Part shown: one piece after another, positions 22,240 through 34,988 of the stretch
Layout of the letters: every line of letters begins with the position of its first letter
Numbering within the stretch: position 1 is the stretch's first letter
Source: Smallanthus sonchifolius
Taxonomy: Eukaryota > Streptophyta > Magnoliopsida > Asterales > Asteraceae
DNA length: 64,000 nucleotides
Assembly: GCA_023525975.1 (NCBI GenBank)
Contig: CM042046.1
Coordinates: 41,881,501 to 41,945,500 of the forward strand
Reading direction: 5' to 3'
Position numbers and translations under genes: made by a program
Notes under the pieces: generated by a model
What the model was told of the DNA's origin: nothing
Databases searched by the model: none
What the model saw: the letters and a program-made list of their open reading frames with translations, nothing else

Positions 22240-22505
22240 CTAGTTTAGATCCCGTGTTTACACACGGGGTGAAAAATATCAATAAATAATTTTTTTTAAA
22301 TAATTTTATGTATATATTTTATAGGTGTAAAAATATATTACATATACTAAGGATAGAAATAAATTCAAAATATGTACAAATTAATATATAATTGAGTTTT
22401 AAAAATACATTAATTATTATTTAATATAAGTAGACTTTTATTCACTATTTGATTGAAAAAAAAGTTACATAATTAAATTTTAAAGTTTCTTAAAATAATG
22501 GATAA
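22240..22505 (-). mobile_element. Helitron 3' part, reverse orientation, truncated
   Basis: CTAG at 22240 abuts the previous element. Just inside is CCCGTGTTTACACACGGG, a strong hairpin. The 5' portion is absent where a forward copy begins at 22506. Confidence 0.6.
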
Positions 22506-22910
22506 TCTATACTATCTAATAAATAAAGGTTTTTTCATGCCACGTGTCGTCTCCATATTCATTTTCATCCTTTTTTCCCGCTTCTCTCTCTTATTAATTA
22601 CGTTTCCATATTTTAATAATATTATATTTAAATATATATATAGTAATAAAACACATTTATTTTAAATTATCTCTTATTATAAGAAATTTTGAAATCTAAT
22701 TATGTAAATTTTATTTTCAATCAAATATCAATGAAAGTCAAATTAAATTAAATAGTAATTAACATATTTTTGAAACTCAATTATATATTAATTTTTACAT
22801 ATTTTAATTTTTGTTTTTAATAAACATTGGTATATTTAATACATTTTTACACATGTAAAATAAACACATAAACATTTAAAAATTTTACGTATCGATAATT
22901 TTCAAGCTAG
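22506..22910 (+). mobile_element. Short non-autonomous Helitron with hairpin deleted
   Basis: It begins TCTATACTATCTAATAAATA, carries CATGCCACGTGTCGTCTCC, and ends AAGCTAG at 22910. The usual terminal CCCGTGT/ACACGGG hairpin is missing, apparently by deletion. The copy is probably immobile. Confidence 0.6.
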
Positions 22911-23083
22911 TTTAAAATAAATGTGCTTTATTAGTATAATTAATATTTTCTTTAAATATATATTATTATTAAAAGATGGAAGTGCATTAAATAAGAGAGA
23001 GAGGCGAGAAAAAAATAGTGAGAATAAACATGGATGCGACACGTGCCATGTAAAAACCTTTATTTATTATATAGTACAGATAT
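22911..23083 (-). mobile_element. Helitron 5' part, reverse orientation
   Basis: This is the reverse complement of the family's first 170 bases, ending CCTTTATTTATTATATAGTA. It joins the forward copy directly at its 3' end. A further diverged reverse 3' hairpin (ATCCCATGTGTTACATGGGG) lies at 23153-23172. Confidence 0.55.
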
Positions 23084-23174
23084 ATTTACCCAACCCCTAA
23101 TTTTAATTACATATTTTCCCTTACTAAATCTTATATATTACATAATAGCTTTAATCCCATGTGTTACATGGGGT

Positions 23175-24490
23175 GACACGTTAACATTATATTAACAACT
23201 ATCTTAACACATCTTTTTATACAAATTTAACTTTTTCATTTTGTTAAATGTTAAGATTATATGAATGATAGTAATCAAAAACATAAAAAAATACATGAAA
23301 ATACATTTCATAAGTGATGTAATTTTACAATATATAAAATTACATGTAGAATGAAACCATACAATGATGATTTACAAATTTGAAAATACTTCATTGTATA
23401 CAACATTTGACGTGATATTGGTAACTTTTCAATGTTTAACACCCACTAAATGCAACAAATAATAGAGTTTCTTTTCCTCAATTACTGAAACTACAAAATA
23501 GCCAAAACCGTTCGAAAAATAGCGCACAAACGGTGCGAACCTGATTGAAGCCAGTAGTGAGTCAAAGAAATCGAAAATAATTAAATTGGTCAACGTTTTC
23601 CTTGCATACGTTATTTCTCCATTTTATTAGTTAACTGAACTCTATCAGCCTTTTTGTATAAACTTTAACCTTGATGTTGTAACATATTTATAAATGCTTA
23701 AGTTGTAATTAAATTTACGTATCAAACTTAAGTTACTTTTTTTAAAATCACGTATTTTATACGGAAAATCTCGCTAATCCTTTAATATTTAATCTCTCAT
23801 TTAAAATAAAATAAAAATTAAACTTCAACAATATATCGTATTTTAAATTCAAAAATTTAAACTCCTAAATTTAAAAATCGCAGTCCTTTGTATATCGACA
23901 CAATTTAAATTTAAAATTACAAAATTAAATATGAAAAAGGTTAAAAATAATAAATTAGAATTGAAGCCAAACATATTTTTTTGAAAAAAAAATCTTGTCG
24001 TTTAATAAAAAATTAAGTTTAAAATATAATACACTTTTAAAAATAAATATTTATAAATTTCTTAATTTTAACTAAAAACTAACTATTAAAATTTTAAAAT
24101 CAAAATAAAAAGTTTAATTTATAAATATTAAACTTAAATAAAAAACTACTAATTAAATATTAATAAACATTATTTTAACCCATATATATTCAAATACAAA
24201 ATTAGTCTTTTTTTAAATCTCCTATTTTTTAATTCTTGATTTTTTTTAAATATTCACTTTTGATTATAATTTAAAAATAAATTTGAGTTAATCGAAATAA
24301 TGTTGAATTAATTCGGTAAAATGTTTATTTATGAAAAAGTTAAGCAAAATATGGAAAGATTGAATAGTGGAATTAAATATGGTTTTTTTTTAGAGGGGGG
24401 GGGGGGGGTTGTGAGATGAATATGGTAATGACAAGTGGTAAAAAAAATAGTTTTTATTAGGATAGGGATTACTCAATTCATTTAAAATAA
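23175..24490. other. Very AT-rich intergenic DNA with a 14-G run
   Basis: No gene is seen. Composition is mostly A and T with many short homopolymers. A run of 14 G lies at 24395-24408 directly after T8-TAGA, unusual in this composition and possibly length-unstable. Confidence 0.6.
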
Positions 24491-24499
24491 CTTATTGAA

Positions 24500-25584
24500 T
24501 TACTATCTATCCTATATAATAAACAAATAAAATTAGGGACACTTGACATCACCACAATCACTCTCAGGATTTTTACCCATTTAATAAGGAGACGCGGATC
24601 TTTACCCGACCCTATACTTGAATTTTGGATGTAATATAAGTCAATAAACCCGTTCCTTACATTCGTTGTAACCCTAATTTTTTCTACCGCCTCAAGATTC
24701 TGCTCCTCTTCTCCGATGCGCCGATTCTCTAGGACTTGATCCTTCGTTCTTTGGTTCTGCTTCTCCGATGCGTAAGCCTCATGATTCAACTCGTTATTTG
24801 CGATTTCATTCTTAGGGTTTGATTTCAAACCTGCTATTCTCGAATTTCACCTTCTGGTATGGATTTATGATAAAGTTAGCGTCGATAACTTCTTAATTTT
24901 CGTTTTTATATTATGATTTGATGCTCTTATCAAACTCTGATCAATAATTCGAATGATTTGTGACGAATTCAAATTTAGGCTTTTAATGATAATGTATTTG
25001 GCTGCAAAAAGTGAAGCTAATCATTATGCTAGAGAGTTACTAGAGAACAAGAAGAATTTACACCACACCTGATACAGGTTCATTCTTACTTTCATTAAAA
25101 AATTAGATACATACTCCATAGACCTCATTGATAATCGGTGGCTTGATTGATTGCCTTGAATAACAGTTTTAAATTTTTAAGTTGAGCCTTAGACTTTAGT
25201 TTGAGTTAAATTTGTTAAATTACAGTAATTTGTTATGACTTAAATGTATAATTGATAACATACACATGTTAAGGAGTGGTTTAAGGTGCAATTTCTATGT
25301 GTATTTGTAGGGTTTTTTTCAAACAATCTGAAAAATAGTATTTGTATGTACTTATTTACTTGCATATGCAACAATAATTAATTCTAATCTAGCAACATTG
25401 AGGCAATCCTAAATAGCTTTTTAATCGAGATTTTGGTTTCATTTGTAGTGCAAGAGGGCAGAGGCCAAGAACAATGGTGAGAGGGGCGTGACGGTTTGGT
25501 TGGCGTGGTGACCGTGGGTTTAACCGTGATTCTAAGACAGTTACATAATCCTTCGCATATTAACCGATATGTTATGTGAAAATT
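24500..25584 (+). mobile_element. Probable Helitron with captured gene leader, left part
   Basis: It opens TCCTATATAATAAAC, followed by GGGACACTTGACATCACCAC, which recurs at 45,560-45,610 and matches the style of Helitron 5' ends here. From 24,640 the DNA turns CT-rich and leader-like (AACCCTAATTTTTTCTACCG, CTTCTCCGATGCG twice), then short exon-like pieces occur at 24,988-25,069 and 25,448-25,540. The LTR nest interrupts it at 25585, and the same unit appears to resume at 43,358. The class is inferred from the 5' end only; the 3' end is uncertain. Confidence 0.4.
25580..25584. repeat. Left 5-bp target duplication of the outer LTR element
   Basis: AAAAT lies directly before the LTR start TGTAACA and recurs at 43353-43357 after the LTR end TGTGACA. 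Confidence 0.88.
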
Positions 25585-25824
25585 GTAACATTTCTGATTC
25601 TAGTATTCGCATTTCAATTCAATGTAACGCATTTCAAACTCAATACTCGTGCACTGTTTTGTGTTATTTTCTCGACTTAAATTATATGCAATGATTCAAT
25701 ACAAATTCGCAAGTTTTACTCGATTATATACATTTAAACACTATACAAGTAATTATTTAATTCAAACTTATCAAACCTAAAAAGTCAAGGACTAAAGTTG
25801 AAAAATGTCAAGAAACCCTAATTA

Positions 25825-25940
25825 GCACGGTCGTGCTTCGTCTTGGCACGGTCGCGCCAAGTGCCTCGGCACGATCGCGCGACTGGTCCTGGAACGATCG
25901 CGCCCGGTGCCTAAGCACGGTCGCGCCTGCGTACCAGTTG
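25825..25940. repeat. GGCACGRTCGYGCC palindrome array, 5' LTR, first block
   Basis: Several copies of the near-palindrome GCACGGTCGTGC / GCACGATCGCGC lie at roughly 20-25 base spacing. The corresponding block of the 3' LTR (41,112-41,215) has a different unit order and number, showing gain and loss since insertion. Confidence 0.75.
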
Positions 25941-26524
25941 AAACGTAATTATGACTTTAATCACCCGATCGTTTAAATTCAAAACCGTCTTACGTTTTAT
26001 TCTCATTAACCAAGAAAATAATACTACCAATCATTCCCTTTACTACCAATTAATCCTGAAATCGTTCAGCCTCAAAGAATTATCTCCCAAGACCACAAAT
26101 CCTCTTTACAATCCGAAAAACTCCTGAACAATCCATCTCTATACGATATACAATCCTCTCTGGAACACCCGAAGCCATAGAAGCACTCGGAATCCCAGCA
26201 GAAGTCGCCGGAAGTCAAGCCGTCGACGCCGGAACTTCCTTCTACCGATCTCTATCAATTCTCTACTGTTTTGGGTAATTGAAACATTCCTCTCAATCAC
26301 TTCAGTCCATATATCAAAAGCCCCATATTAATTTGGCTTTTCATTACAGAAATCATCCAAAACCAGAATCCTTTTCTTATTAAAAATGGTTTAATCAAAT
26401 CCGACTTTAAACATGTTTTAAACACAATTAACCTATACCAAAAGACTCGTAATAACCTTGTGAATGAAAGCCCTAAACATTCCATCACCTTAAATATAAG
26501 GATCAATCAATTCGTTTCTGTTTT

Positions 26525-26815
26525 GAAAGAGACACGGTCGCGCTAATCATCTAGCGCGGTCATGCCTCGGGAGACGCGGTCGTGCCGACTTCCAGCGCGG
26601 TCATGCCTCCTGCTCAGACCCAGTCATGCTCGTTGGCTAGACTTGGTCGTGCCCCTGAAGCATAGACACGGTCGTGTCTGTACAATGCACGGTCGTGCCT
26701 AGTGATTTGTCTAACTATGTCCTCTGTTGATCAACACAGTCGCGCCCTGACTAACGCGGTCGCGCTCGTGGCCCGAGCACGATCGTGCCTTGTCTAGGCA
26801 CGGTCGTGTGTGTTC
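26525..26815. repeat. GGCACGRTCGYGCC palindrome array, 5' LTR, second block
   Basis: About a dozen variants (ACACGGTCGCGCT, GCGCGGTCATGCC, GGCACGGTCGTGT and others) lie at 20-30 base spacing in otherwise AT-rich LTR. Several copies differ from the 3' LTR by C/T changes at CpG sites. The matching block is 41,815-42,100. Confidence 0.75.
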
Positions 26816-28011
26816 ACAGAATCCTTAAAATTTCTATATTTTTAAACAAATAGTATTTCAAGTTAATTTTCAAAATAAAAATAGTTAAATTTATAAAAAT
26901 GCGTATTATCTTTATTTAAAAAGATCAAGTATTTAATCTTAAAATATATGAAAATTATTTAATTAAAGTTTCAACTTTTAAATTATAAACCCTACACTTA
27001 AATCATATTTTAATGTCTAAGTTACATTTTATAAATAGATGAATAAGGTAATAATTACTTATTTGATTTATAATTAAACAAAAAAAATTATTTAGTTATA
27101 CTTAATTACATCTAATACTTACATTATTCTCATAAACAATAATTAATTAATTTACTTATTTAATTATTCCAAACTCAAACCTTATTCAAAATGTTGTAAA
27201 AATATTCATTTCAAATCTTCCGTTTTATACAATACTTCCAAGTACCAATCACTAACTTTATCCAATTCAACCTTAGACTTAGACTATTATGCATTATTAA
27301 TGCAATATACATTACACTCTAGGTTAACGTTGTGCGATACAAGGATCACATTACTTTCTAGTATCTCGTGTTAGCTACGCCTTCGAATCAAGTGAGTATT
27401 CACAACCCCTTTTACTATTTTACATTTTTGGGGTGAAACATGAACACTATTCAACTTACATGTTTACATTTACACAAACAACACAAGTACAAATCCTATT
27501 TACATTCATATGTGCAATTTGAGCTTTATGCCCGAGGGCTAGGTGTGCTAACCTCTTGTATGCGATTATGTGCAATCATTAACTTTTCAAGCCGACGGTT
27601 TTCAATGATAGATCTATTGAGTCTGACAAACCCACCCAGGATGCGCGGTGATTGAAACCGACAACACAATTTTTTTGCATGCTAGTTACAAAGGTTTGAT
27701 TGTACTTGGTTACACAATGGCTGCTCCCCATAAACGCCTTATTTATCATGTTATGTAAAGGATTTGGTTTATAAATTAAATGCTACCTATATACAAACCT
27801 GTGTTATACTCACCAACTTTTTAGTTGACCTTATTTTATTCATGTTTCAGGTGCTTTCATATGAGTTTGATCAAGACATGCTACACATAGGCTTTGGACC
27901 TAGTTAATCTTAATTCAAAAATAAATTGTATTTCATTATGTACTTTGAATTTGATTCATGTTTGTTGAATGGAAATGGATTTAACATATTACAATTTAGT
28001 CAACCATGTGC

Positions 28012-28016
28012 TATGA
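28012..28016. repeat. Left 5-bp target duplication of the inner gypsy element
   Basis: TATGA precedes the inner LTR start and recurs at 37002-37006. Confidence 0.88.
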
Positions 28017-30038
28017 TGTAAGGCCCCAAACCCGGGAGGCCTCACTTGTTGGATTTACTCATTCACAAGCAGTTCTTAAACATGAATATCAGATAACGCA
28101 GCGGAAAATTTCATTTAAACATAAGTTAATCGTTGTTCATACATGCGGAAGCGTAAACATTGATTAAAACATAATTACATCATAACTAAACATAACGGGA
28201 TGCCAGTCTTCAAAAGCAGTCGGATAACTCTTCATCTCTAGCCAAGCATCACCGTCCATCCTCATAACATGCCTTAACCTGAATGTGTACACTTAAAAAC
28301 GTCAGCTACGCTGGTGAGTTCTAGTTTTCGTTCGATTTAAGAAATGGTTCATCATTCAAACATTCATTAGGGTTTAACATTCGTATAAGAAAACAGGGCC
28401 TTTCATTCATAAACCTTCGCATATTTAAACACATTGAACGGATCATTTGTGTAAAACATTAACATTCATTTAAGTCATACATTACTATCTAAAATCTGTA
28501 TCGTTACGCGTCTCTATGTCCCCGGAGGAACCTTTAATGTTGTGGGCAACCGCTACGTATCGCCGTCATTGCCACAACCATTCGTTACGTGGGGTCAACC
28601 GTTACGTATCGCCGTCATTGCCCAACACGCATCTTTCCTTTGGGAATCAACCGTTACGTATCGCCGTCATTAATTTCCCATTACCCTTTCCCTTAGGATG
28701 ATCGTCATCACCCGAGTAACCGTCGTTACTCCCTTACCAGTTGTACAACATCAAAACCATTGGCAGGCCACTAAGACACTACCCCTGTTGTTCTTATGGC
28801 AACTATGGCTCGCTGTCCATAATCTACCACAAGGCTGGGAATCTTGTTCCCAGACTTCATTCGTCAATTCCATTCATTCGACATATTAGATTTGTAATGA
28901 CTTCTTTAAAACCTTTGCCCCTTTTTGTTTTCTTTTCATAAAACCTTTCCTTCACTTTCAAAACCCTTTTACCTTTTCATTAAACCATTTCTTTATAACT
29001 TTCGTTCGTAAACATTCCGTTCATAAACTTTCTTTCCATAAACCCTTCGTTCCAAATCATTTCCTTTCGTAAACCTAGTTTCATAAACATCATTTTATAA
29101 AACAACATTTCATACGTGTACACACCAGCCCGAAAACATTATATAAAAATATTTAAAAGAGGGCTTCTAGAACTCACCTTATACGCTAGTCTCGGTTGTC
29201 CTAATCAAGGGCCCAACCACGTCACTTCCGATCTGAATTGGTTACAAAACACATATATCAGACCTAACCTCGATTCACACCCTACTCAACTGGTATAGGC
29301 GAACTTAATGCTAAGTTCGCCTCCCCTGGCTTAGGCAAACTTATAAGCGAACTTAATAAGTTCGCTTACCCTGTGGCCAAGCGAACTTAACCAAGGCGAA
29401 CATAATAAGTTCGCCTACCTTGTGGCCAGGCGAACTTAACTCAAGCGAACTTGATAAGTTCGCTTACCTTGGCCAAGCGAACTTGCCAAGCGAACATAAT
29501 CAGGCGAACTTGATAAGTTCGCCTCCACCAAGCGAACTTGACAGGCGAACTTGCTAAGTTCGCCTGCAACATCAGTCATCTTCCCCAAAAGTCCCGAAAT
29601 TCGTGGATTTGGGCTCGGTTATGTCAAAACTTCAACTTTCTTTACTCAAAACAACCGTTTTTCATTGTAGATACTAAACCTAAGCTTATTCTTAAGTTTC
29701 ATCCGGAAAAACGTCCTACTTTCACCCAAAACCCGAAAAACCCGAAAACGAACAAAAACTCAGATTTAGGTCGAATCGTTACCTGAATCGAGCTTCTAAT
29801 CTGGAGGTTTCCTTCACGAGTGCAAGAGACACGTTCTGGTACAATCTTGTGCGATTCTGACACTTTCTCTCTCTACGGTTTTCTCTCTCTAGAGTGTCAA
29901 AGAGCAGAAGAATGAGTGCCTTGGACTATTTATAGGGGAGACCTCCCCAAGCCCGGTTCGCGACTGACCCGGCCTGACTTCGGCCCGCTTGAACTCGCTA
30001 ACCTTATTTTTTTTTTTTCGACATTTTGGGATGTTACA
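28017..30038 (-). repeat. 3' LTR of the inner gypsy element (element orientation)
   Basis: In element orientation it starts TGTAACATCCCAAAATG and ends GGGGCCTTACA. It is nearly identical to 34989-37001. A TATA box CTATAAATAG lies near 29930, about 100 bases from the LTR start, implying a very short U3. Plus-strand ORFs inside it (28,500-29,790) are by-products. Confidence 0.93.
29296..29575. repeat. GCGAACTT...AAGTTCGC hairpin array in the inner LTR
   Basis: About a dozen (A/G)GCGAACTT half-sites are arranged as inverted pairs, such as GCGAACTTGATAAGTTCGC, over 280 bases. Each pair can form a short hairpin. The same array is in the other LTR at 36,268-36,545. Confidence 0.8.
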
Positions 30039-30058
30039 AGTCTACCCCCTTTATAATA
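30039..30058 (-). promoter_or_regulatory. Polypurine tract of the inner gypsy element
   Basis: On the minus strand AAAGGGGGTAGACT ends directly at the 3' LTR start TGTAACA. It is the plus-strand DNA primer site during reverse transcription. Confidence 0.75.
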
Positions 30059-30078
30059 GGTTTCGTCCCCGAAACCTA

Positions 30079-33000
30079 TCACAAGTCAAATAATTGAGGG
30101 TACGACTCTCTCATTTCCGCCTCCGTTTCCCATGTAGCCTCCGATCCCTTTCGGTGCCTCCATTGGACTTTAACCAATTGGATCACTTTGTTACGCAAAC
30201 GCTTCTCCTTTCGGTCTAAGATAGCCACGGGTTCTTCAATGTAATTAAGGCTGTTGTCAACCTCGATGTCAGTAAGTGGTACGTGAGCCGATTCGTCCGC
30301 CAAACACTTTCGCAAGTGTGATACAGGTAGGATGAATCCCACTTAACTCATCAGGCAACTCCAACCGATAAGCGACTTCACCAACCCGTGCCGCTATCCT
30401 AAAAGGTCCGACAAACCTCGGACTTAACTTTCCTCTTTTCCTGAATCGAATGATTCCCTTCCAAGGAGACACTTTCAACATTACCCTGTCCCCAACATCA
30501 AACTCAATAGGCCTTCGTCGTTTATCCGCATAGGATTTCTGACGATCTTGTGCGGCCTTCATTCGAGCTTTGATTTGATCAAACCTTTCCGACGTTTCTT
30601 TTATGACTTCAAGACTTCCTAATTCCTTCTGTCCAATCTCACCCCAACAAACCGAGGTCCTGCATCTTCTACCATACAACATTTCGTAAGGCGGCATGCC
30701 TATCGTCGTGTGATGACTATTGTTGTAGGAGAATTCAGCTAACGGCAGATGGCTGTCCCAACTTCCACCGAAGTCAATAATACAAGCACGGAGCATATCC
30801 TCCAATGTCTGAATAGTCCTTTCGGACTGACCATCCGTTTGCGGGTGGTATGCTGTGCTGATATTAAGCCTCGTACCCATCGCCTCGTGAAATCTTTTCC
30901 AGAACCTCGATGTGAATCGTGTGTCCCGGTCAGATACGATCATCAAAGGCATCCCATGCCGTGCTACTACTTCGTTGATAAATACTTCTGCTAACCTTTC
31001 CGACGAGAACGTCTCGCGAATAGGTAGGAAATGAGCACTCTTCGTTAATCGGTCCACAATTACCCAAATGGTGTCATGACCTTTAGCTGTGCGGGGTAGC
31101 TTGGTTATGAAGTCCATGGTAATGTGTTCCCACTTCCATTTTGGTATATCAAGTGGTTGAATCTTTCCATACGGTTTCTGGTGTTCGGCCTTTACTTGCG
31201 AGCAAGTCAAGCACTTGCTTACATACTTCGTCACATCACATTTCATTCCAGGCCACCAGTAGTCCTTCTTTAGGTCTTGGTACATTTTGTTGGTACCAGG
31301 ATGGATAGAGTAATGAGACTTATGAGCCTCATCCAAGATTTTGGTTCTAAGCTCGCCACCCATAGGTATCCATACCCGTCCATAACGTGTTCTAACACCA
31401 AGGGTGTTATATTCCAACTTGTCCTGTTGGCCAACCATCCTTTCCTTCTTTATGTTTTCTTCTTTAAGCGCCTCATCTTGAGCCTTTTCGATTTCTCTCA
31501 TCACATCCGATGTTACCACCAATTGGCAAGCTTTCACTCTAATAGGAGTAGGCATATCCTTTCGGCTTAAAGCGTTAGCCACCACATTTGCCTTTCCAGG
31601 ATGGTACAAGATCTCACAGTCATAATCCTTCAGGAGTTCCAACCATCGTCTCTGCCTCATATTAAGCTCCTTTTGTTCGAAGAAGTACTTCAAACTTTTG
31701 TGGTCGGAGTAAATAGTAAACTTCACCCCGTACAGGTAGTGTCTCCAGATTTTCAATGCAAATACGACAGCAGCAAGTTCCAAATCATGAGTCGGATAGT
31801 TGACTTCGTGAACTTTCAACTGCCGCGACGCATATGCAATCACTCTACCGCGTTGCATCAACACACACCCTAATCCCTGACCCGACGCGTCAGAGTATAC
31901 CACCAGGTCTTCACTGCCCTCAGGAAGGGCCAAGACTAGAGCTTGGGTTAGCTTCTCTTTCAATTCCTTAAACGCCTCATCCTGGGTCGAACCCCATTCG
32001 TACTTTACCTCCTTCCGAGTCAACTTTGTTAATGGCGAAGCTATTTTCGAGAAATCCTGGATGAATCTCCGATAGTAGCCCGCCAATCCCAAGAAACTGC
32101 GGATTTCAGTTGGCGTCTTAGGAATGTCCCATTCACTTACCGTTACTATCTTGGCTGGGTCAACCATAATGCCTTTTCGGGCCAATGACGTGACCTAGGA
32201 ATTGGACTTCCCTAAGCCAGAACGCGCATTTGGAGAACTTAGAATACAACTTTTCTTTCTTCAGAGCCTCCAACACCTCCTTTAAGTGACATGCGTGATC
32301 ACCCTCATTCTTGGAATAGATGAGGATATCATCGATAAACACGATTACCGACCGATCCAGCATTGGTCTACAAACTCTATTCATCAAATCCATGAACGCT
32401 GCAGGGGCGTTCGTCAATCCAAAAGACATTACGCGGAACTCAAAGTGTCCATAACGTGTGCGAAATGCCGTTTTCGGTATGTCTTCTTCCCTCACCTTCA
32501 ACTGATGGTACCCGGATCGAAGGTCGATCTTTGAGAACCAACTTGCGCCTTGTAATTGATCGAACAGGTCGTCGATCCTTGGTAACGGGTACTTGTTCTT
32601 CACGGTACGTTTGTTCAACTCGCGATAATCAATACACATTCTCATCGAACCGTCTTTCTTCTTTACGAACAACACCGGAGCACCCCACGGCGAGATGCTC
32701 GGTTGGATAAATCCTTTCTCAAGTAACTCGTCTAGTTGAACCATAAGTTCCTTCATTTCCACTGGTGCTAGTCGATATGGAGCCTTAGCCACGGGCTGGG
32801 CATCTGGTACTAAGTCAATTCGGAACTCAATTTCTCTATCGGGTGGTATCCCAGGCAAATCCTCTGGAAACACCTCCGGGTACTCGCGTACCATGGGTAC
32901 ATCGTCTAGTTCCTTCACTTCCTTACACTTGTCAATCACATACACCAGATAAGCCTCGCATCCGCGCCTCAAGTAATTTGTTGCCTTAATCATTGAGATG

Positions 33001-34658
33001 ACGTTTGGCATCGGGGCGTCACGATCTCCAAAGACTTCGACTTTGCTACCATCCGGAGCCTTGAGTTGGATTATCTTTCGTTTACATATAATTTGCGCTT
33101 CATTGGCAGTTAGCCAATCCATACCCAACACAACATCGAACCCTCCCAAAACCATAACGAACAATCTGACAGAGAATCTATGACCTTCTATCTTTATCGT
33201 GGAGTTGTTAACTACATCGGTTACTCTTGCAGTTCTACCCTCAGCGGTTTCTACGCTAAAAGCCCTTTCTAGCTTACTAACTGTGTACTTCACTCGCTTA
33301 CAAAAACTCGCAGATATAAAACTCTTACTAGCACCCGAATCAAATAACACAGAAACCAAAGTGTTGTCAAGGATGAATGTACCTGACGCCACATCGGGAT
33401 CCGCCCTGGCTTGTTCTTGAGTCAGTGCATACGCACGAGTCTTTACACGAGATCCCTCTCCCTTCTTTTCCGGGCCCTTTCCCTTCCCGGTTTCCCCCAT
33501 CCTGGGCTTCAGGCAGTCCCTACTCATATGACCATTTTCTCCACAATTGTAGCATTTGTAACCTTGCGGGCATTCTCGAGAGTAGTGCCCGGTCTTGCCA
33601 CACTTAAAGCACAAGCTAGATCCCAGTCTGCATTCACCTACATGCTCCCTTCCACACTTCTTAAAAACAGTCGGCTCACCCACCCGAGCCCTCTTATCAC
33701 GAGACCCAAACATCTTTCCCCCAGTTCGCTTATTTGAGAAGCTCGGTCTCTTCTTTTGCTCTTCAACGGCAACAACATTCAGTGCCAGATCGTCAAACAC
33801 CACGCCGCTTAGCTCTACTACCGAATCATAGGTAGTAGGGGCGTTTGCCTTAACATAGGTGCGGACCTGGTCCGGCAACCCTTGAATACAACAGGCAATC
33901 TTTCTCTCTTCAGTAGTGACAAGGTGTGGCACCAGACGTGCCAGTTCATTGAATCGGGTTGTGTACTGCCGGTGCGTCATGCTCCCGGCCTTCAAACCCA
34001 GAAATTCCCTCTCTACCTTCTCAATCTCGTTCCTCGGGCGGAAATTCTTGATCACTAAAGTTTTCAAGTCAGCCTACATCATTGCATCCACAATCTCGCT
34101 CCCCTTTGTCTGATGTATACCTTCCCACCAATGAGATGCTTCCTCCCTCAAGGAGTTAGCCGCAAACTTCACTACTTGATTAGCTCGACACTCGCTCAGA
34201 CGGATGGCGGCTTCCATACGTATTACCCAATCAAAAGTAGCCACCGCGTCCTTCTTCCCAGTCAGGACCGGCGGGTCACATGCCTTAAAGGACTTATAAT
34301 CACATCCGCGAGCAGGCGGTGCATTATCGGTCTCATTGTTCTGAGCACCAACTGCCGCGCTAGACCCACCCACCGCATTGACCTGCTTCAATGCTTCTGC
34401 CAACAGACCTGGCAGGGAAGTCTTCATCAACTCTGTAAATTCTCGAGCTATGGCTGCCCTCACTTCTGGTTCAAAAGTGAAAGGTTGTTCTTCAACCTGT
34501 GTCTGCTCAGCTTCATGCACACTAACCGCCGGTTCAGTGTGAACACTTCCTTCTTCACTATACTCTTGGCGCGCAGGGATCCTGCCACGCCCACCATTTC
34601 GACCGCCGGTACGACCACCGGTACGGCCACCACGCCTTCCGTTTCCTCTCCTCGCCAT
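30079..34658 (-). pseudogene. Ty3/gypsy gag-pol polyprotein, one stop and two frameshifts
   Basis: Gag starts at 34658 with an Arg/Gly-rich N terminus. It is interrupted by TAG at 34074-34076, where Trp (TGG) is expected; the same frame continues from 34073. The next part holds two CCHC zinc knuckles (CFKCGKTGHYSREC, CYNCGENGHMSRDC), the aspartic protease FDSGAS, and RT with DYRELNKRT and the catalytic FIDDILIYS. A one-base gain near 32170-32180 shifts the frame. The following frame (to 30,330) carries RNase H (VVYSDASGQG), the integrase His/Cys zinc region (CLTCSQVK) and its DDE core (TMDFITKLP, IVSDRD, YHPQTDGQSER). A second shift near 30,335 precedes the chromodomain-like tail, ending at 30079. 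All expected domains are present, so the decay is recent. No plus-strand ORF here is considered real. Confidence 0.95.
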
Positions 34659-34965
34659 TTCATTCTATAAGACAAGAAATCCAATGTCATCACGCTAGTT
34701 AACAAATAAAATTCAATAAGTACTGTAAGATGTTAATATACACTGGCCATCTACAATTAACCATTACACTACCTTTCGATTTCTATTTGACCACCTTTGT
34801 GATTCCATCAGAACACAAGCCCTTACCTACCCCTTTCTAAGGCATACTACATACACATACTCTACTTTTCATACCTGATGCTTTGGCTCGAGTTACCCGT
34901 ACTGGCATCCGCTTTCGGTCCCATTCAAAGTTTAAGTTCAAACACTAGGAGTGTCCGAATCTCTC

Positions 34966-34988
34966 AAACTATTACTCTGATACCAACT
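34966..34988 (-). promoter_or_regulatory. Primer-binding site of the inner gypsy element
   Basis: Minus-strand TTGGTATCAGAGTA follows the LTR end TTACA within two or three bases. It is complementary to the 3' end of initiator tRNA-Met. The gap between here and gag (34,659-34,965) is an untranslated leader. Confidence 0.8.

Larger units (their letters stand above)
25585..28016 (+). repeat. 5' LTR of the outer element, first segment
   Basis: It matches 40872 onward nearly base for base, with scattered substitutions and several small indels inside the GCACGGTCGTGC-type arrays. It is broken at 28016 by the inner element; the last 50-odd bases of the LTR resume at 37007-37057. Confidence 0.9.

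Noticed and set aside
24478..24828. Minus-strand 116-codon ORF rich in Glu/Asn/Lys
   Set aside because: The plus strand here looks like a CT-rich gene leader; the ORF has no domain and is likely its complement.
26297..27655. Matching ORFs at 26.3/27.4 kb and 41.6/42.7 kb as duplicated genes
   Set aside because: They are the same positions in the two LTRs of the outer element; no family signature was found.
29296..29575. Hairpin array read as a CRISPR or an attachment site
   Set aside because: Spacing is irregular, units are inverted pairs, and the array is part of an LTR present at both ends.
28516..29786. ORFs repeated at 28.5-29.8 kb and 35.5-36.7 kb as a possible gene family
   Set aside because: Both sets lie in the two LTRs of one element on the strand opposite to its transcription and contain no domain; their similarity is LTR identity.
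32286..34670. Several plus-strand ORFs of 60-185 codons opposite the gypsy gag-pol
   Set aside because: They overlap the minus-strand polyprotein with clear domains and have no recognisable motifs; they arise from the codon structure of the opposite strand.
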